Shown: piece after piece, positions 11,035 to 25,375 of the stretch
Position numbering within the stretch: position 1 is the stretch's first letter
Layout: the number at the start of each line of letters is the position of its first letter
Source of the DNA: Seriola aureovittata
Taxonomy: Eukaryota > Chordata > Actinopteri > Carangiformes > Carangidae
Length of the DNA: 64,000 nucleotides
Direction of reading: 5' to 3'
Assembly (NCBI RefSeq): GCF_021018895.1
Contig: NC_079368.1
Location: forward strand, 1,116,001-1,180,000
The notes under the pieces: model-generated
Databases searched by the model: none
Told to the model about the DNA's origin: nothing
Seen by the model: the letters and a program-made list of their open reading frames with translations, nothing else
Made by a program: the position numbers and the translations under genes

Positions 11035-11440
11035 AGAGCATCCAGCTCCAGGTTGTTTGCCTGCGCCAGGTCACCAGATGGTCAATCTCCCACCTGTAGG
11101 CAGACTTACCCCCATCAGAGATGAGTCCAGTGAGGGTGGTCTCGTCCGTGAACTTCAGGAGCTTGACAGACTGATGGAGGTGCAGCTGTTAGAGGGAGAA
11201 GAGCAGAGGGGAAAGGACAGAGCCCTGGGGGTCTGATGGTCCAGCAGTCAGAGACGTATTTCCCCAGCTTCACATGCTGCTTCCTGTCAGACAGGAAGTC
11301 AGAGATCCACCTGCAGGTGGAGTCAGGTACGCTCAGCTGGGAGAAACAGTCCTGCAGCAGGGCCGGGATGATGGTGTTGAAGGCAGAGCTGAAGTCCAGA
11401 GGAGTCTCCAGGTGCTGGAGGATGAAGTGGAAAAAATCTG
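11035..11440 (-). pseudogene. LINE reverse-transcriptase fragment, broken
   Basis: Minus-strand text includes the motif-A part LDFSSAFNTIIPALL and then WISDFLSDRKQHVKLGKYVS, both typical of fish CR1/L2/Rex1-like polymerases. In another frame it reads KFTDETTLTGLISDG and SAYRWEIDHLVTW. The catalytic motif C, normally F-A-D-D, reads F-T-D-E, and the frame is shifted between motifs A and C. Both ends are missing. It is an independent, more degraded insertion than the one at 7955-8930. Confidence 0.75.
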
Positions 11441-13000
11441 TCCACAGACAGACATTAAAAGTAAAATTGCTAAACAAACAACAAACATTGTATTTTTATT
11501 GCATTTGGATATTTTCTACAAATGTAGGCCTATATCTTCATATATCCAGAGGATGTATATATGTGACAATAATATATGGCAAACATATTTTTTGTTTTTT
11601 CCCATAGTTCCTGAAATTACACAAGAAATCAAGTAAAAAAAAAAAAACGTCATGTTTTCTCTTTCCACAGCGACATATAGAACCTTTAATTTCATCACTT
11701 GTTCATCTGTGTGACTCCTCCTTCCGAGCGGAACTCACAGCCCTCGGTCCGTGGCATTTCATCCATCCCGGACTCAAAGCAGTCCTGCACCTCTCTGGGA
11801 GTGTGGCTCATGGAGGCTGCACCGATGCTTTTTGGTTGGTCGTAAAATTGGTTCGTCCACGTGAACGCGCAAACGGACTGAGAGTGGGTGGGGGTTGACG
11901 TAAGGCTGTGTGAATACATTTCCTGTCTCTAATCAAAAATACATTTCCCATAAACCCTGTCTCTTCTTGGTCCCTCCCCTTTGCTGCTGCTGGCATCCTC
12001 ACATGATGGAAGTGATTTTCCTGTCAGACTCAGACTCTGCATTGCAGTCCTGCAGCCATTCGAGGCAGACAGAGTCCCTGCTCATCATATCTGATGATGA
12101 ATAAAATATGACGCATAATAACATCAGGCTACATGCAGGACATTGAAGATCATGTTAATTCACTCAGTCGGTACCAAAGCTCACAGATCCAAGTCCAGAG
12201 ACCTAGACTGACAGTAGATGGTTTAGTAGAACTGGACCCCCATCCCCCTCCCCTGGTTCACACAGCTGGCCCTGCAGCTATGCCCTAACATTATAGAGCT
12301 GTTGGTGTATTACTGTAACATGATCTCCTGTGGGAGCAGGATGGGCTGATGCATCCTGGACTTCCCCTGGACCACGCTGACCACCATGTTTTTTGTGTGG
12401 GGCCATGACTGTGCATAACCCATCGCTGACTGTCTGCCTATATTAGCATCAAATGGACTTCTTCACTCTGATCTCTGGAGAGCAGCCAAACAGACGCTCC
12501 TATGTGTCTCTTAAAGGAACACTGCGCATGATGAGGAAAATCAATGGAGGGATGCATTTCTCCCTCTGTATTATTCAAAGACAGGACAAATGTGTGGCTA
12601 GTCAATGTGGCCTAATGTATGTATTGTATAGCATTTAGCTAAAGATTTCAGATTCATCTACATTTCCAGTTGTCAGTGTGAGGCATCTATTGTTTCAGCT
12701 CTAAAGGCGTGTCACTACAGAGGCAGTTGAGTTTGTGTAGCAGATCAAATGGTTGTAACGCCTCTTTTTTTTTTCAACATCAAAACCCTCATAATGTTAC
12801 TGCAGAGACTCCAGTCCTGCTTTGGATTTAGGCTGAGACGCAGCATAAACCAAATGTCTTCTTTCAGCCTTCTCCATTTTAACTAGTTTGTTTAATAAAT
12901 AAACTGAAAGATATTTTGATTATTTATAGTCCTAAATTCAAAAAGATTAAATAAGTCTGTTTGCTATTAATGTATTTACATTGTAATCAATAAAATACAT
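11441..13000. other. Intergenic stretch with a small AT-rich repeat piece
   Basis: Bases 11500-11600 hold TATCTTCATATATCCAGAGG and ATATATGTGACAATAATATA, words shared with the AT-rich MITE family. A 74-codon minus frame (11919-11695) has composition compatible with an old coding fragment, but I do not recognise it. Nothing else stands out. Confidence 0.4.
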
Positions 13001-13190
13001 TTAAAGCTCCATATTTTCCTCTTCTGTGTTTTATTTGAAGTGTTTATCCATAAGAAGATATATTTTAAGAACCAAAAACCATCTCAATGTAGTTTGACAT
13101 AACAACTAACAGTTAGCCAATCAGAAGAGAGAACACTCTAAGCCATCCTGCTGCTCTTCTGAATTGCTGACTGTTTTCAGAGTGATCCTA
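13001..13190 (-). repeat. Dispersed repeat with CCAAT hairpin, copy 1
   Basis: The reverse complement matches 46290-46700 and 59440-59720. Shared words include GAACCAAAAACCATCTCA (inverted in the others as GAGATGGTTTTTGGTTC) and AGCCAATCAGAAGAGAG. This copy is the most diverged and shortest. Confidence 0.6.
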
Positions 13191-13486
13191 TAAAAAATAC
13201 TACAGCTTTCAGGTAATAAATTACAAAAATGAAAAAAAAAAGGATATTTTTTTCAATGTCAGATGTCAGCTAGGGAATAATGAATACACTTAGTTTTAGC
13301 TTTTGCTAAGGATAGCTCCCCAGCTAGCTTACATAGCTAGCTATCCTATAGTCCTCAGGTTGCTGCTCATGTCCCCAAGGACATGAACCGATTTTGTCAT
13401 GATCTGTCCCTCTGTGTCACTTCCTGCTTGGACTTTGTGTTATTATTCCCTGTTTTATTTTGAAATTACTTAACCTTGTGTCATGC

Positions 13487-14315
13487 CCATAGACTTTAAA
13501 TAAAGATGGACGTGCCTCTGTAAAGTTACCCTCAGGTTTCTGAATAGCGGTTTTGAAGCTCAGAGTGAGCTGCTCCACCGACGCCATCCTGGCAGTGTCT
13601 GACTCCGCCCCCTAACTCCCAGCTAATCAAAAAATTGTCAAAGAGGTGGGGTATGTGTGGAGCTGAGACTTCAGTGCATGCTGATTTGTGTCAATACGCT
13701 CACCCAACTGTCACTCAAAGAGGCCACGCCCTCAATTCTCCATAAATTTAAGCCTTAATAAAATGTAAACCGGTGAGTTATATAAACAGTTGTAGTGAAG
13801 GAGGAAATTAGCTCTAGAAACCGAAACTCTTTTTGTACCAGGCTGTAAACATGTTTATTTCTGCTGTAAATCTGGAAATTTTAACATGAGCCGCGTTTCG
13901 ACCAGGAACTAAAAGGTTCCTGTGGCCCATTGGTGGCTGTGTTTCCACCCCAGCCTAAAGCCCTGGGAAGATTATGAAAGATTATTACTTGACATTACAT
14001 TGTTCACAGCATTTTGAGGACATAACATGAACAAAAATACGGGCCAAATTGCGTCCCGTATATATAGGTACCTTTCTGGGGGTCGATCAATTACCCAGGA
14101 ACTAAATTTAGACCCTGGGACCTGTGGTGGAAACGCACATAGTTCCTCAAAAGGTTCCTGGTTCCTGGGGAAAGTTCCTGTGGTGGAAATGCAGGTATTG
14201 GAGTCTATGGGGACTGACTCACTGTTGGAGCCAGACTCTAGGGGTCATTAGATGAACTGCAGGTTTTGGTCCTTCACTGTTGATGCTTCATGTTTCAGCC
14301 TCGGAGGTTGGTGAT
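13487..14315 (+). repeat. Dispersed repeat with a second element nested in it
   Basis: The outer repeat runs from CATAGACTTTAAATAAAGAT to CATGTTTCAGCCTCGGAGG. An inverted, uninterrupted relative lies at 36616-37133. Shared blocks include GAGCTGCTCCACCG/CGGTGGAGCAGCTC and TGTAAACATGTTTATTTCTG. About 310 bp of this copy (13890-14200) is absent from the other and has its own inverted ends, so it is a later insertion. Confidence 0.65.
13890..14200. mobile_element. MITE nested in the 13.5-kb repeat
   Basis: The left part reads CGCGTTTCGACCAGGAACT and AAAGGTTCCTGTGGC. The right part contains AAAAGGTTCCTGGTTCCTGG and AAAGTTCCTGTGGTGGAAAT. The GTTCCTG/CAGGAAC and TTTCCACC/GGTGGAAA words are inverted at the two ends. 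No coding sequence is present. Confidence 0.5.
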
Positions 14316-15680
14316 CCTGCGTCAGGGGTCCCAGCTGACGTCTTGCCAGCTCCTGAGCCAGTACCTGTATCAGGGGTGTTGATGCGTTCCTGAGTTGGCC
14401 GTCTCCGCTGACGTCTCATCAAGCCCTGAGGCTGTTTCTGAGTTGGCCGACACCAAGTCGATTCCTGATCTCCTGTGGCGGCCTGGCCGACACCTGTTCC
14501 TACTCTCCTGTCAGCTGTCTCCACTGACCCACAGCCAGTCCTCCAGCTGCCCGCCTCCAGCCCTGCACTCAGTCCCAACCTGGGGCTGAATCTTCTGGTG
14601 CCCACTGCCTCCCCTCCAGCCTCATCGTCGATCTTCTGCCCAACCTCCTCCCTGGTCCATTACGCTCCATCCACCCCTTCACATTCATCCTTGTCATGTA
14701 CACTGTCTCAGCTAATTCAGGAGTCGGGATCTTGCTAACCTGTGGTTTAGCCATAGTGATGAAGTGAAAGTTACAAGCTTGTGTACAAAAAATTCTCAAG
14801 GAGCATTTCAGTAAGAACATCCAATCACTAAGCTTAAAATTCTGTCACATAAGGCATGAATGACAGACGAGCTCTGAAAACTGAGAACGTAATCTGTGTA
14901 ATCTTCAAATAAAAATTTAATAAATTCCAGTCTCAAATCAGTTTTGACCAAAGAGGCTCCTGTGTTTTGGCTTTGTAGGGCAGTGTTGGTTATAAATCAG
15001 CTATCAGTGGCCTAAATCCAAAAATATCAATGTCAAGCTTCAACCCTACATCTCTGTAAAACGTCTACTCATGCTGTTTGTTTCCCAGCATCTTTTACAA
15101 AGCCATGTCAGGGTGTAACCTGCACTCAAACAAACCCACTTTGTCCTGACGCACTTTGTGTCTCATGTGTTTCTATAGAGTGAACAGGCTGTGGTTTGCA
15201 GCAGAATGTGACACTGGCTGAATGCTACTACAGTGGGGAGTGAGTAACCTGATATTAGAGTGAATCAGTGGTTCTCTCAGAAGACATACTGTACATGAAC
15301 CCAGCTGTTCCTGTCTAACACCTGTCCACCCTAATAACTCAGTCCCTGCAATATCTATAACAGGACCAGTCACACCAGATGAACGTTCCCCCAGCTGCTG
15401 CATTATTGTCCTCAAAGTGCATTAAGTTTCAGTTTAAAATGCAAATGTTTGTCTGTGCCTGCACAATTATTCTGCAGTGAGACTATTGGTGCAACATTAA
15501 TATTATAATGTAATATTATATGGTTTTATGCTGTCTGGCCTGAATTTTACTGCATGTTGTGGCTTATTTTTACACCACAAACTCACTGTTGCTTCATTGG
15601 TACCTCTATGGAGTTGTGACCCAGAAGCACAGGGGAAAATGTGGAGCAACAAAACACAAGCAAGTTCAGAAAACGTCACC
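14316..15680. other. Intergenic, with a GC-richer internally repetitive patch
   Basis: Bases 14316-14640 carry imperfect repeats of GAGTTGGCCG and GACACC and give long open frames on both strands. That looks like low-complexity repetition, possibly old retroelement leader sequence, not a gene. The remainder is featureless. Confidence 0.35.
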
Positions 15681-15990
15681 AATTTGACAACGCATGCTGC
15701 AAATACTCCCAACACAACCAAAACACACACATGCTGCTTGTAGCACTGACGACAACAGAAGTGTTTGCAGGGGACCCTAAAAACTGATACACCCAGCTGG
15801 GATGCACATGTTGTTCAATGCTTTGTGACTTTTGAAGTTAAAACCATAAAACAGCAAGTGCATCCCAGCCGGGTTCATCATTTTTTAGTGTCCCCTGGAA
15901 ACACTTCTGTTGTCGTCTGCTCTACTTGCGGTACGTTTCAGTATTTGGTTGTGTTGTGAGTATTTGCCGCTCATGTGTTGTCAAACTGAT
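15681..15990. repeat. Long fold-back (inverted repeat) element
   Basis: The arms 15681-15807 and 15858-15990 are near-perfect reverse complements around a loop of about 50 bp. Matched blocks include TTTGACAAC/GTTGTCAAA, CAACACAACC/GGTTGTGTTG, GACGACAACAGAAGTGTTT and GCTGGGATGCAC. No open frame of interest is present. It is a MITE or fold-back transposon. Similarity fades beyond the outer limits, so the true ends may lie a few tens of bases further out. Confidence 0.75.
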
Positions 15991-16059
15991 GAAGATGATG
16001 GTGCATGTGTTTTTATTCCTCCACACCAGTCAGAGCCGAAACCATATTGTTTTCGGGTT

Positions 16060-16500
16060 TTCATTTGTACGTCGGACTCATTCTAGTGGACACGATATCT
16101 CAGTACACCTTGACGAAACTTCTTCAAATTTCGCACAAACATTCACTTGAAGTCAAAGGTGAACTGATTAGATTTTGGTGGTCAAAGTTCAAAGTTAAAG
16201 GTCATGGTGACTTCACAAAACATGGTTTTGGCCTTGTGAACGCAATATCTCAAGAACTCCTAAAGGGAATTTCGACACATTCGGACTCAAGGATGAACTG
16301 ATTAGATTTTGGTGGTCAAAGAAAACCTCAGAAAACACTTTTAACCATTACTCAAGACTTCACAAAGCAGAAAATTTCACACAAATGGTTCATATTTTCT
16401 ATGACTCTGGATAAACAGGGATGTAACCTGAAATGAGTCTGAGTGGAGGAGGCAGACAACCACAAGGAGGTGATTCTAGTCTTAAGTTGCAGTGTGTTCT
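16060..16500 (+). repeat. Dispersed percomorph-type repeat, copy 1
   Basis: It contains an internal direct repeat, GAACTGATTAGATTTTGGTG, at about 16150 and 16290, and phrases such as ATATCTCAAGAACTCC. The tail (GGGATGTAACCTGAAATGAG ... ACCACAAGGAGGTGA) is found inverted at 37310-37570. I recall this type as very common in spiny-rayed fish. Confidence 0.65.
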
Positions 16501-18043
16501 CTCAGGGCCACTGTACATTTGGGAACAAAAAACACTTCGATTTCATATCATGTCTTAGTCACTGTTCAGCAGGTGATCCTCGAGTCATTTGTCTCTAAAT
16601 ATAGGTATTATAAATATTAAATTTAACCTGGACTCACTGTGCATTTGTACAAATGAAAAACTTTCAAGAAATGTGATTCATGCTCTTGACAATAATATTG
16701 TAGTAAAATTCTACCGGTTACATGGTTAAAAATAAATATACACATTAGGCTTAACATTCTGTTTATTTTGAAAATCTCATCTCATATCATTCATTTTCAT
16801 CTGAATCCACATTTTAGATGCCAAGACTTAATTTCATTGTACTGATTCTTACTCTGTAGGACATACAGTACAAGTTGTATTAGCTCTTAGCTAGCTACGT
16901 ATGTGGAGCCTATTGCTAATAAATCACTGATATTTAGCTTGATTCTGTTTTTAATGTAGTGTAAAATGTTAAGACTTATTAGATAATCATAATCCTATTG
17001 TAGCTATAGCTGAATACATGAACAGTGAAATACTACTGGTTCCTTTAACCACTTTGTGGTTTGTCTTCTTATTTGGATTCAAAATGTTGAACATTAATTG
17101 AAAATCAAACAGTAAATATGATGTATGTGCAACATCAAAGCTTTACCTCAACATTTTACATTTTAACAATAACATGATGGGAATATTGTATGATTGGTCT
17201 TCTCTACCAGATTTCCTGTAAGTTGTAGTTTTCCTAAGTAGATGTTTTATGATCAATTTTCCTCAGTGACATCACAGATAATCTTGTTAAAGCATTAGGC
17301 TGTAACCTCTGAGCAGGATCGATGTGGGTTTGTCTCTCCCAGCAGCATCTGTTTCCTCTCTGTAGTATTGATCTGGCTGCTGGAGGCTGAGAGCTGAATG
17401 CTGCAGTGGCCTGTGAGTGCAAGATGCTGAGTCATGGGAAGCAGCGCCAGTTCGACACAGAGACACACTGCTTGTCACTGTAGTATGAGCACACTGAGGG
17501 AAGTGCCTTGTCATGAGGCAGTGTACATAAAAAGCATCAAACAGCAAAATCTCCTCCCAGTGCACTGAAAGCTTTTTTCAGCTGACCTGCTCAAGCTGTC
17601 ACCACAGACCACTCAGTGCACACACTCCACCCTCCCAAAGAAAGAGGTCAATGAATAATTGATCATTCATAGCACAAAGGCAACAGACTGCAGAGAAACA
17701 AAACTGACTGAGATCAAAGAGAAGATCCATCAAGTCCTGAGGCTGCTGCAGCAGACCATCCCAGTACTACTGGAATACACTATATTTTACATGTGAGGCA
17801 GCACAATGAATCTACTTGATATTAGCATAGGTCCAAAGTCCCCCAACAGAACCCTACCCACCCAAAAATCTAGCCATCAAAAATCTTCCATATTTTTTCC
17901 ATGTTATATTAATATTTATACATATTTTCATTCATTTTTTATCTCCATACATTATGATCGGGTGCCAAAACAGCTAAATTCCTTTTGATTTGATTTTAAT
18001 TTATTTAGTCTTACATCTAAAACAGTCAAATTTAGTCTAAGAC
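16501..18043. other. Intergenic stretch, nothing recognised
   Basis: AT-rich sequence with no supported exon, terminal repeat or simple-sequence run over about 20 bp. Confidence 0.4.
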
Positions 18044-18059
18044 TAATAATAATAATAAC

Positions 18060-18134
<75 letters not shown>
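18044..18134. repeat. (AAT)n microsatellite
   Basis: About 28 near-perfect AAT/ATA units. It abuts a LINE-like 3' tail on its right, so it probably grew from the tail of that insertion. Confidence 0.95.
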
Positions 18135-18136
<2 letters not shown>

Positions 18137-18415
18137 CAACATTATTTATACAGCACTTCTATTAACAAAGTTACAAAGTGCTTTACAAGAAAAGTAAAAC
18201 CAGATAAAAGAAAAATCCAAAGTGAACATCATAAAAAGTTTAAAACATATATACATATATAATCAATAGTAGTATAGTAATAGTCAATAAAATATGTAAA
18301 AAAAATAGTAAGGGATAAAACAATATAAAGAAAACAGACATTACCAAAGGCTGAGACTTGTGTGTGATTTGAGTCAGTAGAGAGGTCCAGAGTGTCAGGG
18401 CTCTAATAGCAAACT
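18135..18415 (-). mobile_element. LINE 3'-tail fragment
   Basis: ATTTATACAGCACTTCTATT and CAAAGTGCTTTACAAG match in style the tail at 55290-55400 (TTTGTATAGCACTTTTCAAT, CAAAGTGCTTCACATG). The end, GTCAGGGCTCTAATAGCAAA, parallels GGGGCCCTGACGGCAAAGG there. It lies on the minus strand with its (AAT)n tail at 18044-18134. Confidence 0.55.
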
Positions 18416-18664
18416 GGGGCTGGGTCTGTGCTTGGCAGGAGTCTGGACTCACTCAGGACTGTTGTGGAGAGATGCATGCAATGTAAGATGGAGGCCATCT
18501 TGGACAATACCAACTATCCTCCCCACAACATTTTGGCAGGATAGAGAAGCAGCTACAGCTGCAGCAAACGTCTCATCTCACAGAAAAGAACAGAGAGGTT
18601 CAGGAGATCCTTTGTTCCCACTGCCATCAGGCTTATACAACACCTCCGCCAAATGATGTGGACT
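18416..18664 (+). pseudogene. LINE polymerase C-terminal fragment, partner of 61437-61680
   Basis: It matches the reverse complement of 61437-61680 at roughly 95% by eye. The match starts at GCTGGGTCTGTGCTTGGCAG and ends at AAGTGGACTAAT-like text. The better-preserved partner encodes TERFRRSFVPTAIRLIQHLS, typical of the C-terminus of fish non-LTR retrotransposon polymerases. Both copies are 5'-truncated. Confidence 0.7.
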
Positions 18665-18967
18665 AATTTAATTATTATATAATATTAAGAGCAGATATGG
18701 TTTCCATTGTACACTCTGGTACGTGAGGTTAGAGAAGACAGAATTAGTGAAAAACAAAACAGCAGGAACAGCACTTGAAATTCTTGTGGTCAGGTTTATT
18801 TTCATTTTTTACATAGATTAATAGGCCTATTTTAGGTTTTACAACTGAGTTGCACCTTCAAATTAACCCCTTAAATTTGGTATTGCAGAAATATGTTAAA
18901 AATGTAATATTTTTTCAACAAATTGATATACACTCACCATCCACTTTATTAGGTTCTTTATTAGGTT

Positions 18968-19045
<78 letters not shown>

Positions 19046-19096
19046 CATCTATCCATCCATCCATCCATCCATCCATCCATCCATCTATCTATCTAT
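18968..19096. repeat. (CTAT)n/(CATC)n compound microsatellite
   Basis: A CTAT run of about 19 units passes into CATC units and then back to CTAT. No retroelement tail is recognised on its left. Confidence 0.95.
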
Positions 19097-19264
19097 AAGT
19101 CACCCTTAGTCATAGGCTTTGACCTCAGGGTGATCAGCCAGGCCTCCATCCACAGATTCATGTGACTGTACCTGTTTGTTCCAGCAGCAGCTGAAGAAGG
19201 TGGATGGAGGCCTGGCTGATACCTGAATAAAGTGTGTTACAATAATAAATAAAAATATGGATAA

Positions 19265-19640
19265 ATAGTCTAAGTCTAAGTGTAGCAGCTCTGTGAGGCT
19301 ATACGTAGGCCCAACAGTACTTTGAGCCAAATGCTAATGTCAACATGCTAACATGTCCACAATGACAATGCTAATATTTAGCAGGTATTTTTTACCATGT
19401 TTACCAAATCACCAGTTATTACAATTCATCCTGAGGGGGACATGAATGTGTGTAGCAAACGCCTGGGCACAAAAAGGCACAAAAACACACAAATGGCAAA
19501 TGTCGGGGGATTAGAAAATCATTAGAATTCATCCTCTGGACACCATGAAAATGTACTAAAACACCATGACAGTCTATTCAGTAGTTGCTGAGATATTTCA
19601 GTCTGGACTGACACACTGACATTGGCCAAAAAATCTAATA
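19265..19640 (+). repeat. CTAAATGCTAA-type dispersed repeat
   Basis: Phrases such as AATGCTAATGTCAACATGC, TTCATCCTGAGGGGGACATG, ATTCATCCTCTGGACACC and TTGCTGAGATATTTCAGTC are hallmarks of a repeat I associate with percomorph fish. Partial relatives lie at 36475-36640 and 37205-37310. Confidence 0.65.
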
Positions 19641-20389
19641 TGTGTGGAACTGTAATATCGAAACTCCAACTCATGTTATCATAACATCCAGGTGCTCATG
19701 TTCACAGTGTAAAAAATAAATGGGGAAGATGTTGTGTTGAAATAATGTTTCCCTTATACAAATAGCAAAGAGGTAAACAAACGAACAAACAAAAACAAAC
19801 AAACAAACAGACATATCTGATAGACTGTATGTCCACAAAAGTATGTAGACATATGGACATGTGGAAGAATAGAGCTCTGACCTCACCCCCATCCAACAAC
19901 TTTAGGATGAAGTGGACCTTTATTAAAGACTCCTCTGATGAAAATCAAGTGTTTAACCATGTTAACATCCATATGATGCTTTTATATAATAAAGACATAT
20001 GATGAATGAAATAATCATCAACACTATGACTGAGTGTTTCCACCTTGAACTGCAGTGAACCAATGAGTCTCATAAAAGCAGATTCAGAGAGCCAGGGTTT
20101 CATACATCACAAACCTCAGGAACCAATCCTGTCAACTTGTGGAGATGGTGGGCAGGTCTAAATAAACCTAATACCTTGTCAGTACAGAGAGAGAGAGTTA
20201 GCATTAGCACAACCACTAACCCTGTGTCAGCCACTGACAGTTACAAGCTAACAAACAACATAAACGAATAAAAGATGCTAACTATGCTAACCGTTCTGAT
20301 CCATCTGCTAGTCTCTGATTCTGGTCTCAACAGACTCCTCATCTGAGTCTGGGTCTGACTGAGGCTCACACATGTGGCTGAGTCTCTCT

Positions 20390-20575
20390 GGCCCTGTTCA
20401 GACCTGGTATTAACATGCTTATTCAGTTTCCGATCACAAGTGGTCAACTCTAAATTCATCAGTTCACACCACCTCAGAATGTGGTCTGAATGATCGGAGC
20501 TCAAATGCGTCCTCCATGCATCTTGGGTGCGTTCACACCTGAAGACGGATGTTAATGCAAGGTCTGAACAGGGCC
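20390..20575. mobile_element. Small MITE with terminal inverted repeats
   Basis: The 186-bp unit begins GGCCCTGTTCAGACCTGG and ends with the inverse, AGGTCTGAACAGGGCC. Subterminal TTAACAT/ATGTTAA is also inverted. TCT precedes and follows the unit and could be a 3-bp target duplication. There is no coding capacity. Confidence 0.8.
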
Positions 20576-22600
20576 TCTAATGTTTCCTCTAACCATCTTG
20601 ATACTCTGCTCTTTCACTTGTCAACCTGGAGCAAGCAGGTGGTGGGCGGGGCACAAGGCCTGATCCAGATTTCTCAATCAGGAAGTAAGAGTAGGTGAGC
20701 TTCAGACCCAGTTTTTTTTCACTTTTTATGTCTGAAAACCTTGTTTAACAAAATATGAATCATAGCAGAGGATTTTGACAGAGTTTTAAACATGTCTGGA
20801 GAGAAGCTTTAATGCCCGTGGTTATGGAAATCACACTGATTTACCTGAAGAATGGTCACATGTCACAGTCTAACTGTCAATGTATTTCACTTGTTTTCCT
20901 ACAGTATCCTCTCAAACTAAAGGACGGTTTACACTTTTCTAGCTGTGTTTCAACAACTAAAAGAACTTGATGATGTCAGGGAAAGATTGTGGTCTTGATT
21001 AAATACAGAAATCTATGCTGAATTAGTGTGTAGCAGACAGATGTGCTGTGGGAATAGAGCACATCCGTTCTCTGGCTCCAGTGACAGAGCAGCACCATGG
21101 AGGTGTTGGGGAATTCAGTGACTTCAGCAGCGTGGTGCTGTGAACCCTGGTCCTTTCTTCAGGAGTCTCCAGATCCACTATAACTCCCTGCTACTGATCA
21201 TAATAATGATAGCTACACATATCCACACCTAATTCAGGGTTCAAACGTGTCAACCTCCCATTGCAGGATAGTTTTGCTAAATAATCTGAAGGCATGTCTT
21301 CATGACAACTAACCAAATTTTGTCCCACAATTACAACAAGCACACTTGAAAACAACAAGGCCCAGTGTAGAGAAGAGAATAATAGCCTGCTGGTCACATT
21401 TGCTTATACCCTGACTCATCCTCTCTGACATACCTCTGTCATGAAGCAAACAGAGGAGGTCTTTGTGTGTCACATTACAATGCACACAGACTATGAGCGT
21501 GACCTACATACTGTATGATATGATAAGTGTAGCAGGGTGCTTTTGTAAAAACACCCAGGTCCAGACCGAGTGAATGAATTCATAATAACACTATTTAGAC
21601 TTAATGAGCCAAGCTAAATCCATTTTTATTCATACACCCCCAGAAAGCCTTTACTTGTATACACAAGAGCTAATCTACATAAAAATGTATGGCATGTCCA
21701 TTACTGTGCTAAAGGCTCGTAAGCTCCATCGAAAGCTTACATAAACCTATGAGCTAATGCGCCAAAGTCCGCAATGCCCAGTGAGAAAGGCTAATCGTCA
21801 TGGCGACAGCTACCTGGGAGGGATGTTCCGTCGTTAGAGACATGGCCATGGCAACTGCACCATGCAGGAGCACTGGTGTCACAGACACAATCTCACCTGG
21901 CATTCAGATTCATTTTTAATAAGAACACTCCCTTCACTCGACAACAATTCAGTACACGTACAGACATTTATTTTCTCCGTACATTGTGTCTGCTGTGTGC
22001 ATTATTTGTAATACTTACATTGAGGCTAATATATAAAGCTACATTCATACATTATCCTCAGAATTAACCCGAAATCTGTAAGAAAAGGGGCCGAGTTAAA
22101 CGTTCATACTGGGGTGAAAGCTATTTACAAAACTGCACAGCAGCTCACCCATGATCACAAACAGAACCATAGAAATGGGAACTAATCTGTGAATTGAGCT
22201 GCTGTTGTGCTGAGCTGGGATGAAGAACTGTATGCTCCTGAGCCCAAAGGCACATGACTGATAATCAGTGTTGTAGCTAAAGCAGAGTCATGGCCAGTCC
22301 TGCTGCGGCAGTTTCCGCTAGTGAAACGTCGGCTGTAGTGGACCGTTGTATTCTGCTAGTCAGCCACGTAGACTGTGGCTAACCAGCAGTCATCTAGTAT
22401 TGCTGCGTCATAACTGAATCAATAATGTTTTCTGTTAATCACCGAAGAAACGTTTCACTGTCTCTAAAGTAAGTTGTAATGTGGCAGCGAAATGCAGAGT
22501 AAAACCTAATGTCAAATCACATATCTATTCCGCCACCATGAGGGAAGTAGGCCAACGTCTACAGATTAGAAGTTAGTCACACGTTTGAGATGAATGTGAC
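20576..22600. other. Upstream intergenic region of the tubulin gene
   Basis: No coding signal. Two RFX X-box-like sites (GTCATGGCGAC at 21797-21807 and GGCCATGGCAAC at 21844-21855) are about 0.9 kb upstream of the tubulin start. The rest shows nothing specific. Confidence 0.4.
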
Positions 22601-22616
22601 TGACAGACGGATTCGA

Positions 22617-22744
22617 CCAATGGCAGATAAGAACTTCGACATTTGATTGGTCGACGTTTGTGTCTGTAAAGGATGCATGTATACATCAGCCAATAGATGT
22701 TCGAGCTGAGGAGGAAAAGGCGGGCTCAAGTTTCGTATAAATAG
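22617..22744 (+). promoter_or_regulatory. tubb4b: Tubulin promoter: three CCAAT boxes and a TATA box
   Basis: CCAAT occurs at 22617-22621 and 22690-22694 and, inverted as ATTGG, at 22646-22650. TATAAATAG at 22736-22744 lies 78 bp before the ATG, so transcription should start near 22765-22772 with a 5' UTR of about 50 bases. Multiple NF-Y boxes plus TATA suit a highly expressed gene. The factor assignment is inferred. Confidence 0.8.
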
Positions 22745-22821
22745 AACCGTCGAGCCGTTGTGCACGCACATAAAGAAAGTCACAGTCTTTTGTGTGAAGG
22801 TCCAGTCTACTTCCAGAAAAA

Positions 22822-25264
<2,443 letters not shown>

Positions 25265-25369
25265 ATGTACCTTTCTTCTTTTTTCAAAGCTCTGCTGTTG
25301 TATCTTTGCAGTGAAATGTAACGTTCCAAGTCTTTTCCAGTCTTCAGTGTTCTGTCTGCTGTTCATGTT

Positions 25370-25375
25370 AATAAA
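25370..25375 (+). terminator. tubb4b: Poly(A) signal of the beta-tubulin gene
   Basis: AATAAA occurs 106 bp after the stop codon, giving a short 3' UTR. Cleavage is expected near 25390-25400. Confidence 0.85.

Noticed and set aside
14288..14738. Overlapping frames of 64-105 codons on both strands
   Set aside because: Caused by GC-rich imperfect internal repeats without stops. No conserved domain.
18968..19096. Possible CRISPR-like tandem array
   Set aside because: It is a simple tetranucleotide repeat without spacers, in a eukaryotic genome.
18850..19098. 82-codon frame with SIYLSIYL repeats
   Set aside because: Translation of a CTAT/CATC microsatellite.
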